From the NCBI GenBank assembly GCA_005879435.1, contig VBKX01000280.1:1-6168 (forward strand): a stretch of 6,168 nt of DNA, read 5' to 3'. The notes under the pieces are model-generated. The model worked only from the letters and a program-made list of their open reading frames with translations, made no database searches and had not been told where the DNA came from. This DNA comes from Deltaproteobacteria bacterium (GTDB taxonomy: Bacteria; Desulfobacterota; Binatia; UBA9968). Both the position numbers and the translations under genes were made by a program. Shown here piece after piece: positions 1 to 4,912 of the stretch (position 1 is the stretch's first letter; the number at the start of each line of letters is the position of its first letter).

Positions 1-437
1 TGGCTGATCTCCGGCGCAAGGGGCTGATCCGCCACATCGGTCTGAGCAACGTCACGGCCGCCCAGGTAGCAGAGGCGCAGGCGATCACCGACATTGTGTG
101 CGTGCAGAACAACCACAACGTGGTCTATCGCCAGGACGACTCCCTGATCGACGACCTGGCCCGGCAGGGCATCGCATACGTGCCCTTCTTCCCGCTCGGC
201 GGGTTTACGCCGCTGCAGTCGTCGACTCTGTCGGACGCTGCGGGCCGACTCGGGGCCACGCCGATGCAGGTCGCGCTGGCGTGGCTGCTGCATCGGTCGC
301 CGAACATCCTATTGATCCCCGGCACGTCATCGGTCGCCCACCTCCGCGAGAACATGGCCGCCGGTCAGTTGACACTGTCGCCGCAAACCTTAGCAGAGTT
401 GGACGGGATCGCCGCTCTAGTGGACGTGAAGCACTGA
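1..437 (+). CDS. Aldo/keto reductase, C-terminal part (5' end outside window)
   Basis: This is the C-terminal ~145 residues of an NAD(P)H-dependent aldo/keto reductase, a soluble TIM-barrel oxidoreductase that reduces aldehydes or ketones. The frame is open from position 3 and ends at TGA 435-437. Visible family blocks are GLIRHIGLSNVTAAQ near the start, VCVQNNHNVVYR (the strand-6 region), GIAYVPFFPLGG, ATPMQVALAWLL, and IPGTSSVAHLRENM, which is the cofactor-phosphate/adenine loop with its conserved Arg and Asn. The catalytic Asp/Tyr/Lys/His residues lie upstream and cannot be checked. The block pattern resembles the YdbC-like subgroup, from memory. The true substrate cannot be read from sequence. 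The gene seems somewhat more GC-rich than the DNA just downstream. It is on the plus strand and followed by about 500 nt without a clear gene, so it is likely the last gene of its transcription unit. Confidence 0.93.
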   Translation, partial: ADLRRKGLIRHIGLSNVTAAQVAEAQAITDIVCVQNNHNVVYRQDDSLIDDLARQGIAYVPFFPLGGFTPLQSSTLSDAAGRLGATPMQVALAWLLHRSPNILLIPGTSSVAHLRENMAAGQLTLSPQTLAELDGIAALVDVKH

Positions 438-951
438 CTGACGGCTAACGGAAGGCGGAGGCGAAACGCAACAATCAAACTCACCAGCCACGAGGATTGA
501 ACATTCTCGTAGCACCCTCAAATATGCGACAATACGGTAAGATTTTTTGACTTTGCCACTACTTTGCGTGTGTAGAAAAACCCTTGCTGTGTCCTCCCGG
601 AAGCCATACGAGCGACTGACTAGTAATCAAGTGGTCTGCCCTAACCCATTGGGCAAAACAAACTACCTTGGCTTTGTCTGTGAATTGGCCGCCTATTCTC
701 CCGCGCTCGTATCTTGCTCGTTAGCTAAAGCAAGCCGAGCTTACCGTGGGTGTGAAGAATCGACTTTTGACTTACAAAGTTCGCCGGCTGTCTTGGGAAG
801 AAAATTCGATCTTCAGAAATTCTTGTATGCGTCGGCTCTACTTAATCACTTGGAGCCTGGCTCCTTGGAGACCCAGTCGGTTTCGCAACTTTTTGTCTCA
901 ACCGTAGGTGTTGTCCAGTCTTACTTTGTCACTTTTATTGTCGTCCAAGGA
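438..951. other. Gene-poor stretch with several inverted repeats; function unknown
   Basis: I recognise no protein gene in this ~510-nt stretch between the aldo/keto reductase stop and the RRM gene stop. A plus-strand frame stays open from a TTG at 547 to 1260, but its product resembles nothing I know and its second half is antisense to the RRM gene, so I do not call it. GC content in 541-720 is about 50 percent by count. Inverted repeats are present. One pairs ACGAG (490-494) with CTCGT (506-510). A second is a 7-bp stem with one bulged T and a CCCA loop (637-655). A third is a two-part stem pairing 705-709 with 736-740 and 713-718 with 729-734. A fourth is the near-palindrome GGAGCC-T-GGCTCC (852-864). 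None carries a T-run typical of an intrinsic terminator. A structured RNA is possible but unproven. Confidence 0.5.
705..740. repeat. Two-part inverted repeat / long hairpin
   Basis: GCTCG (705-709) pairs with CGAGC (736-740), and CTTGCT (713-718) pairs perfectly with AGCAAG (729-734). The two stems are separated by a small 3/1 internal loop and closed by a 10-nt loop, CGTTAGCTAA. The eleven base pairs contain no mismatch. It lies inside the gene-poor stretch, and no T-run follows on either strand, so it does not look like an intrinsic terminator. It could be part of a structured RNA or a protein binding site; the sequence does not decide. Confidence 0.5.
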
Positions 952-1272
952 TCAGTAGCGATCGCGGCGCGGCGGTCGGCCGCCGCCAGCGCCAAATCCT
1001 CCGCCGGAGCGCGAGTCGCGCGGTGCCTGCGGCCGCGCTTCGCTGACGACGATATTGCGCCCCTCGAAGTCGGTGCCGTTCAGCGCGTTGGTCGCTTTTT
1101 CAGCTTCTTGATCCGAGCTCATTTCGACGAAGCCGAAACCTTTAGACCGTCCGCTAAACTTGTCGGTAATGATCCTCGCGCTGACCACCGAGCCATGTTG
1201 CTCGAAGTGCTGTTGGAGCCTTTCCTCTGTCACGTTATAGGAGAGGTTCCCAACGTATAACTTTGCTCCCAT
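952..1272 (-). CDS. Small RRM-domain RNA-binding protein with glycine/arginine tail
   Basis: This 106-residue cytoplasmic protein has a single RNA recognition motif and a short low-complexity tail, the architecture of bacterial RRM proteins often annotated as RNP-1-like. RNP2 is LYVGNL at residues 5-10 and RNP1 is KGFGFVEM at 44-51. These carry the exposed aromatics Y6, F46 and F48 that stack on RNA bases. The fold continues through EKATNALNGTDFEGR to IVVSEAR near residue 80. Residues 85-106 are a Gly/Arg-rich tail (GGGFGAGGGRPPRRDRY). I chose the ATG at 1270-1272 because a perfect AAGGAGG lies 6 nt upstream (1279-1285); the frame extends upstream to 1299 without a comparable site. A likely promoter lies just upstream. 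The gene diverges from acylphosphatase. The family binds single-stranded RNA, and some members respond to cold; no specific target is visible here. Confidence 0.95.
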   Translation of the reverse strand: MGAKLYVGNLSYNVTEERLQQHFEQHGSVVSARIITDKFSGRSKGFGFVEMSSDQEAEKATNALNGTDFEGRNIVVSEARPQAPRDSRSGGGFGAGGGRPPRRDRY

Positions 1273-1278
1273 CTTGGC

Positions 1279-1285
1279 CCTCCTT
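1279..1285 (-). promoter_or_regulatory. Strong Shine-Dalgarno site that fixes the RRM gene start
   Basis: On the minus strand this reads AAGGAGG, a near-full anti-16S match, with a 6-nt spacer to the ATG at 1272. It decides against the upstream in-frame start at 1299 and suggests efficient translation. Confidence 0.85.
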
Positions 1286-1304
1286 GTGGGTTCAATCAAC
1301 GGTC

Positions 1305-1334
1305 ATTAAACGGATCGACTTAGCCAAAGGGCAA
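1305..1334 (-). promoter_or_regulatory. Predicted sigma70-type promoter of the RRM gene
   Basis: On the minus strand, a -35-like TTGCCC (1329-1334, four of six consensus matches) is separated by 18 bp from a -10-like TTTAAT (1305-1310, five of six). This would start transcription near 1298 and give a short leader of about 26 nt carrying the AAGGAGG site. It is prediction by eye only. Confidence 0.45.
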
Positions 1335-1514
1335 GGCCTCAAACGGGTCTCATTCGCGGGAACACTCCCTCGGCGCGCTCTTCGGTAACCGGACCCCTTG
1401 CGAAACGGCGCCAGCCTACAAAAGTCAAAGCTCGCTTGTCAAATCTTTTGCAAGGCATTTGTGATCCGATCTCGGCCTTGCGGCCTTGACCATCGTCGGC
1501 TAGATATCCGAGAA

Positions 1515-1811
1515 GTGAATACGGACAACTCCTCCGAAACGGGCCGCGCCCATGTAAAAATCACGGGCCGGGTTCAAGGTGTATATTACCGCGCGTCAAT
1601 GCTCCAAGAGGCGCAAAAGCTCGGATTGACCGGCTGGGTGATGAATTGTCCCGACGGCTCGGTGGAAGCTATCGCGGAAGGCTCGCGTGGCAAGATCGAG
1701 CAGCTGATCGCGTGGTGCCAGTGCGGCCCTCCGGGCGCGCGCGTGACCGACGTCGACGTCCGCTGGGAAACCCCGGAGCATGCTTTTCGCGGCTTCGCCA
1801 TTGCGCGCTAG
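1515..1811 (+). CDS. acyP: Acylphosphatase
   Basis: The 98-residue product is a small cytosolic hydrolase of carboxyl-phosphate bonds in acyl phosphates, with the usual acylphosphatase length of about 90-100 residues. The first signature is GRVQGVYYR at residues 18-26, with phosphate-binding loop and catalytic R26; the position before it is Tyr where Phe is usual. The second is GWVMNCPDGSVE at 40-51, with catalytic N44. The C-terminus ends in the family-like F-x-I-x-R (FAIAR). No ATG is available. The GTG at 1515 leaves seven to ten residues before the first strand, as expected. The frame continues upstream to a TTG at 1398, but that segment has no family similarity. Only a weak GAGAA precedes the GTG. 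The gene diverges from the RRM gene and converges with rsmI, with just 9 nt between the two stop codons. Confidence 0.93.
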   Translation: MNTDNSSETGRAHVKITGRVQGVYYRASMLQEAQKLGLTGWVMNCPDGSVEAIAEGSRGKIEQLIAWCQCGPPGARVTDVDVRWETPEHAFRGFAIAR

Positions 1812-1820
1812 CCGCATCTC

Positions 1821-2663
1821 TCATCGATCGCCCTTCTCACTCTTCAGCTTCAACGCCAACTGGTAAATTTGCCGCTTGGAGACATGATGGCGCTCGCCCA
1901 GCACCTCAGAGAGATCCTTCATGCCCATTCCTTCATTGATCAGTCGACGAATCTCCGTGCCGATATTTTCTTCGGACACTTGGCATTCCTCGGTGCACCC
2001 GTGCACGACGATCGTGATTTCGCCTTTAACCTCGCGATCAGCGAGCCGGGGCATCACTTCGCTCAAGGTGCCGCGCAAAAATTCTTCGTGAACTTTGCTG
2101 AGCTCGCGACCGACGACGATTTCTCGGTCGCCCAGGATTTGCTGCATGTCTTGCAACGATTCGTTTAACCGATGCGGCGCCTCGTAGATAACCAAGGTCC
2201 TAGCATCTTGCCGGAGCTCTTGCAGCCTCGCCCTTCGCTCCTGCTTTTTGGCCGGAAGAAAACCCTCGAAGGCAAAACGATCGGTGGGTAAACCGCCGGC
2301 GCTGAGCGCAGCGGTCAGCGCCGCTGCCCCAGGAAGGGGAATAACTCGAATGCCGACGTGAATTGCATCGACAACCAGCCGATAACCCGGGTCAGAAATC
2401 GCCGGCGTACCGGCATCGGACACCAGCGCGATATTCTCGCCGCCAAGTAGGCGTTCGACTAGAGACTGCGCCTTGGTTCTCTCGTTGTGCTCGTGATAAC
2501 TCGTCAGCGGCGTTTTAATGCCGTAATGATTGAGCAGGTTGAGAGTATGACGAGTGTCCTCGGCGGCGATCAGATCTGCTTCTTTGAGAACGCGCAGCGC
2601 CCGCAGCGTGATATCTTCGAGGTTGCCGATCGGAGTTGGGACAATATACAGGACTCCAGCCAT
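1821..2663 (-). CDS. rsmI: 16S rRNA (cytidine(1402)-2'-O)-methyltransferase
   Basis: RsmI 2'-O-methylates C1402 of 16S rRNA in the decoding centre using S-adenosylmethionine. It belongs to the tetrapyrrole-methylase fold family. The 280 residues match the usual length. Visible blocks are LYIVPTPIGNLEDITLRAL from residue 5, AAEDTRHT at 33-40, SYHEHNE at 55-61, VSDAGTPAISDPG at 81-93 (SAM site), then PLPGAAALTAALSAGGLPTD, FEGFLPAKK, YEAPHRL and GRELSKVHEEF. The tail, including MGMKDLSEVLG and VSKRQIYQLALKLK, looks like the small helical C-terminal domain. I prefer the ATG at 2663 because the family begins right before the LYIV strand and AGG lies 6 nt upstream. An in-frame GTG at 2699 would add 12 residues. 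It is the last gene of the minus-strand cluster behind nadE. Confidence 0.95.
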   Translation of the reverse strand: MAGVLYIVPTPIGNLEDITLRALRVLKEADLIAAEDTRHTLNLLNHYGIKTPLTSYHEHNERTKAQSLVERLLGGENIALVSDAGTPAISDPGYRLVVDAIHVGIRVIPLPGAAALTAALSAGGLPTDRFAFEGFLPAKKQERRARLQELRQDARTLVIYEAPHRLNESLQDMQQILGDREIVVGRELSKVHEEFLRGTLSEVMPRLADREVKGEITIVVHGCTEECQVSEENIGTEIRRLINEGMGMKDLSEVLGERHHVSKRQIYQLALKLKSEKGDR

Positions 2664-2718
2664 ATTTAGCCTGAGCGCCGAGTAAGAAACTCCGGCCACA
2701 GCACTCGTAATTCAATAC

Positions 2719-3540
2719 TCACTTGCCCCAATCCCGCGAATAGCGAAAATCGCGGTCGATGGTTCGTTGCGACACTTTGGCGATCACCGGCAGGCGTCGC
2801 TTAAATTGTGAAGTCATGATTTGGAGAGCAACTCTGTCGATGAACGTTTCGGTAAATCCTAAAGTAATTAGTTCCGGTTTAGTGCAACGCTGGTCGACCA
2901 TCATATAGAGAAGCTTGTCCACTTCCCGGTAAGTGAATCCCAACTCTCCCTCGTCGGTTTGACCCACCCAGAGATCGGCTGAGGGCTCCTTCGCGACTAT
3001 CACTGATGGCACGCCGATCGCTTCCGCCAACGCCCAGACCTGCGTCTTGTAAAGATCGCCGAGCGGATTTATCGCCGACGCCATATCGCCATGCAGCGTT
3101 CCGTAACCGAGCAGCAGTTCGGTTTTGTTGCTCGTGCCGATCACCAAGCCGTTCCAACGCGCCGAATGATCGTAGAGTATCGTCATGCGCTCGCGCGCCA
3201 TCTCGTTACCGCTCCGACGCGCATCGGCATCCGGGAAGCGCTCGAAGTAGGCATCGATTTGCGGCGTGATATCGACAACCAGCGATTCGAGGCCGATTTT
3301 CTGCACAACCATCTCGGCATGCGTCTGGCTACCGGGATTGGAGCTTTTGTAGGGCATCAAAATAGCCAATACGTTTTTCGCCCCGAGCGCTTTGGCCGCC
3401 AGCATGGCGCTGAGCGCCGAATCGACGCCGCCGGATAGTCCCACGACGGCTTTGCTCAAGCCGGTCTTGTGCACTTCATTGCGGATAAATCCGGTGAGAA
3501 TCTCGCCCAACAGCGGCGCGTTGGTAGGAATTTGGATCAT
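2719..3540 (-). CDS. nadE: NAD+ synthetase, synthetase (ATP-pyrophosphatase) subunit
   Basis: This 273-residue enzyme adenylates deamido-NAD+ and amidates it to NAD+, the last step of NAD biosynthesis. The ATP-pyrophosphatase P-loop is GLSGGVDSA at residues 34-42. MPYKSSNPGSQTHAE (62-76), GTSNKTELLLGYGTLHGD (135-152), INPLGDLYKTQV (157-168) and PSADLWVGQTDEGELG (186-201) are the deamido-NAD+/ATP and Mg2+ contact regions of the family. The protein is synthetase-domain only, with no fused glutaminase. The gene just upstream, 25 nt away on the same strand, encodes a nitrilase-type protein that looks like the missing glutaminase domain, so nitrogen may come from glutamine through a two-subunit enzyme, or from free ammonia. 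The ATG at 3540 has no strong ribosome binding site, which may suggest coupling to the upstream gene. rsmI follows, 19-55 nt downstream depending on its start. Confidence 0.95.
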   Translation of the reverse strand: MIQIPTNAPLLGEILTGFIRNEVHKTGLSKAVVGLSGGVDSALSAMLAAKALGAKNVLAILMPYKSSNPGSQTHAEMVVQKIGLESLVVDITPQIDAYFERFPDADARRSGNEMARERMTILYDHSARWNGLVIGTSNKTELLLGYGTLHGDMASAINPLGDLYKTQVWALAEAIGVPSVIVAKEPSADLWVGQTDEGELGFTYREVDKLLYMMVDQRCTKPELITLGFTETFIDRVALQIMTSQFKRRLPVIAKVSQRTIDRDFRYSRDWGK

Positions 3541-3565
3541 GACCGTTACAGCGGGCAGGCAGAGG

Positions 3566-4486
3566 CTAGCGCTTTCGCTTTTTTGACGCTTTGAAGCGTT
3601 GAACTTTCGAACCTTTGAGCTTTTGCACGAAATGCGCCGCCGGCCGCTCGCGAATCCGCATCAATTCATTGATCGTCAGATCGATGTCCTCATCGCGCAG
3701 CAGCGGCGACATCGTGCGTTTGCGGCGCACCGATTCCAGCGCAATATCGGCGACGAGAAAATCTTCCTCATAGTATTTCGCTTTGGCGATACGCTGGCCA
3801 AAAGGATCGACGATTTCCGAACCGCCCCAAAAACCGACGCCGTCCTCGAAACCACAGCGATTGCCGTACACCATGAACAGACTGTAGGTCTCCGCGTAGG
3901 TACGGTTGATCATTTCCCAATAGCGCGCGTTATCGTCCTGAGCTTGCGCGTCGACGATGCCGCGCAGCGGGCTGGCCGACGGACAGAGAACCGCCAGCGC
4001 GCCGTCCAAAGCGGCTAGATAAATCGTCGACGGGTGCCACAGGTCCTCACAGACCAGCAGCGCCAAGCGGCCGAATTTCGAATCGAAGACGCGAATACGG
4101 TCGCCAGCGGCGAAATAGCGCTGCTCGTCGAACATGCCGTAGGTCGGCAGGTAGACTTTGCGATGCGTGTGGCGAATTTCGCCCTTTTCAAAATAGACCG
4201 CGGCATTGAAAAACCGATGGTCGGCGCTTTCTTCGACGAGCCCGGCGACGAACGGCAGCTCACGGCTCAGCTCCTTGAGTGTTTTCCTTTCCGCGGCATT
4301 CAGTGTCAGCGCGACGTTGGGAACCGTGTCGCGAAGATAGTAACCCGTGAGACTCAACTCGGGAAAAAGCAAGAGATCCGCCGCCTCCTTGGTCGCCCGG
4401 CGAATATTTTCCTTATAAAGCCTCATATTGGCGTCGAGGTCACCGAGCTTTGGATTTATTTGGGCGATCGCGATGCGAATCGACAC
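3566..4486 (-). CDS. Nitrilase-family amidohydrolase, probable glutaminase partner of NadE
   Basis: The 306-residue protein is a carbon-nitrogen hydrolase (nitrilase superfamily). The catalytic triad is complete: E43 in LLLFPELSLTGYYLRD, K110 in HRKVYLPTYGMFDEQRYF, and C146 in LLVCEDLWHPS. The K-x-x-L-P-x-Y-x-x-F-D-E-x-R-Y-F and C-E-D-x-W patterns are those of the glutaminase domain of glutamine-dependent NAD+ synthetase, which usually is fused to the synthetase. Here it sits directly before a stand-alone nadE, so I infer that it supplies ammonia from glutamine. It could instead hydrolyse another amide. The start is GTG at 4484-4486 with GGAG 8 nt upstream (4495-4498). The last ~16 residues (KLKGSKVQRFKASKKRKR region) are very basic and encoded by an imperfect 8-bp repeat, apparently an added tail. 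It is the first gene of the nitrilase-nadE-rsmI cluster. Confidence 0.9.
   Translation of the reverse strand: MSIRIAIAQINPKLGDLDANMRLYKENIRRATKEAADLLLFPELSLTGYYLRDTVPNVALTLNAAERKTLKELSRELPFVAGLVEESADHRFFNAAVYFEKGEIRHTHRKVYLPTYGMFDEQRYFAAGDRIRVFDSKFGRLALLVCEDLWHPSTIYLAALDGALAVLCPSASPLRGIVDAQAQDDNARYWEMINRTYAETYSLFMVYGNRCGFEDGVGFWGGSEIVDPFGQRIAKAKYYEEDFLVADIALESVRRKRTMSPLLRDEDIDLTINELMRIRERPAAHFVQKLKGSKVQRFKASKKRKR
3580..3619 (-). repeat. Imperfect 8-bp tandem repeat encoding the nitrilase tail
   Basis: Read on the minus strand, five consecutive 8-nt units run from 3619 to 3580: CTCAAAGG, TTCGAAAG, TTCAACGC, TTCAAAGC, GTCAAAAA. The consensus is about TTCAAAGS. Because 8 is not a multiple of 3, the translated tail (K-G-S-K-V-Q-R-F-K-A-S-K) cycles through frames. 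It lies at the very 3' end of the nitrilase frame, after the conserved domain is complete. Degenerate TTCAAAG-type repeats of this kind occur between genes in some environmental bacterial genomes, from memory; here one seems to have run into, or been absorbed by, a coding end. Confidence 0.6.
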
Positions 4487-4552
4487 GGCTGAGTCTCCGT
4501 TATAGAAACAATGCGGTAAATTCTTAGGAAAGTAACACAGGGGTTAGCTCGC

Positions 4553-4581
4553 TTGCAATTTAACCCTTGCGCGCCTATTTT
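4553..4581 (+). promoter_or_regulatory. Possible sigma70-type promoter of the selenoprotein gene
   Basis: TTGCAA (4553-4558, four of six -35 matches) and TATTTT (4576-4581, four of six -10 matches) are separated by exactly 17 bp. Transcription would start near 4588, about 35 nt before the ATG at 4622. It lies in the 135-nt divergent gap between the nitrilase gene and the selenoprotein. This is a weak match, judged by eye only. Confidence 0.3.
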
Positions 4582-4621
4582 TGGAAAGAGTCTTATTGAA
4601 CAAAGAAGCATCGCAACGAAC

Positions 4622-4846
4622 ATGGATGAAAAAGTTCTTATCTTCGGAAAAGATCTCTGACCGTACACCGCGGGTGCCCGGGAGGCTTTCACGCGCCGCA
4701 AAACTCCCCATGAGTATTTCAACGTCCTCGAAGACGACCAAGCCCTTGCGCGCATGCTCAAGCTCTCCAACGGCCGTCGCCAAGTGCCCGTCATCGTCGA
4801 AGCCGGCAAAGTCACCATCGGATTCGGCGGCTCGTGAGAAGTGTAG
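4622..4846 (+). CDS. Glutaredoxin-like selenoprotein with two UGA (Sec) codons, UXX-star type
   Basis: From ATG 4622 the frame runs 74 codons to TAG 4844-4846 if two TGA codons are read as selenocysteine. The N-terminus is MDEKVLIFGKDL, then U13 (TGA 4658-4660), then PYTAGAREAF: a thioredoxin-fold first strand and redox site where glutaredoxins have CPYC/CPYT. Next come HEYFNVLEDDQALARML, the cis-proline motif QVPVIVEAGK (V55-P56), and IGFGGS followed by U72 (TGA 4835-4837), E, V, stop. Sec three residues from the end matches the UXX-star (seleno)protein families as I remember them. Codons 31-71 have G or C in third position in 32 of 41, as in a real gene. It is probably a cytosolic selenol/thiol oxidoreductase of unknown partner. 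No clear ribosome binding site is visible. A normal gene caller would miss it. The alternative is a decayed glutaredoxin gene, made unlikely by where the two TGAs fall. Confidence 0.85.
4672..4697 (+). promoter_or_regulatory. Candidate SECIS stem-loop for the first UGA
   Basis: Starting 11 nt after TGA 4658-4660, the RNA can pair GG (4672-4673) with CC (4696-4697), GUG (4674-4676) with CAC (4690-4692), and CC (4677-4678) with GG (4684-4685). The 5-nt apical loop is CGGGA and there are bulges on the 3' side. A competing hairpin pairs CACC (4666-4669) with GGUG (4673-4676). Bacterial SECIS elements lie inside the coding region just after the UGA and have an apical loop containing G; position and form agree, but folding is by eye. 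Confidence 0.35.
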
Positions 4847-4847
4847 C

Positions 4848-4866
4848 GCACCGACGGCGTCGGCGC
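4848..4866 (+). promoter_or_regulatory. Candidate SECIS stem-loop for the second UGA
   Basis: CCGAC (4851-4855) and GTCGG (4859-4863) form a perfect 5-bp stem with a GGC loop. It is extended, past an A-C mismatch, by G4848-C4866 and C4849-G4865. The hairpin begins 10-13 nt after TGA 4835-4837, the spacing expected for a bacterial SECIS, and so lies just past the UAG stop. No T-run follows, so it is a poor intrinsic terminator. It could still be a chance GC-rich palindrome. Confidence 0.4.
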
Positions 4867-4912
4867 CATTTACCCATTGCCCACCGTGTAATCGAATGGT
4901 CTAAGGCCGAGT

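Noticed and set aside
852..864. GGAGCC-T-GGCTCC as terminator of the RRM gene
   Set aside because: It lies about 90 nt past the RRM stop, a one-base centre means the RNA stem is only about 4 bp, and no U-run follows on the minus strand.
438..951. tmRNA or another well-known structured RNA in the gene-poor stretch
   Set aside because: I checked both strands for a tRNA-like 3' end and an ALAA-type tag frame and found neither.
547..1260. A 237-codon plus-strand open frame starting at TTG
   Set aside because: The second half is antisense to the clear RRM gene, the product matches no family I recognise, and no ribosome binding site precedes the TTG. I treat it as a chance frame, noting the upstream part only in the gene-poor entry.
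1398..1514. N-terminal extension of acylphosphatase from TTG 1398
   Set aside because: The added 39 residues have no signal peptide or family similarity and would make the protein far longer than the family.
3006..3438. Plus-strand frames inside nadE and the nitrilase gene (such as 3091-3438, 3599-4018, 4034-4492)
   Set aside because: They are antisense shadows of strongly conserved minus-strand genes, with no recognisable domains.
4622..4846. Reading the TGA-interrupted frame as a pseudogene
   Set aside because: The only two stops are TGA, sit at the redox position and three codons from the end, and the codon pattern between them is intact. Random decay would not be expected to place them so.
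4581..4904. A 107-codon plus-strand frame and a 137-codon minus-strand frame (4456-4869) over the selenoprotein
   Set aside because: Both have serine/arginine-rich shadow composition and no family resemblance. The overlapping frame with two TGAs gives a coherent glutaredoxin fold instead.
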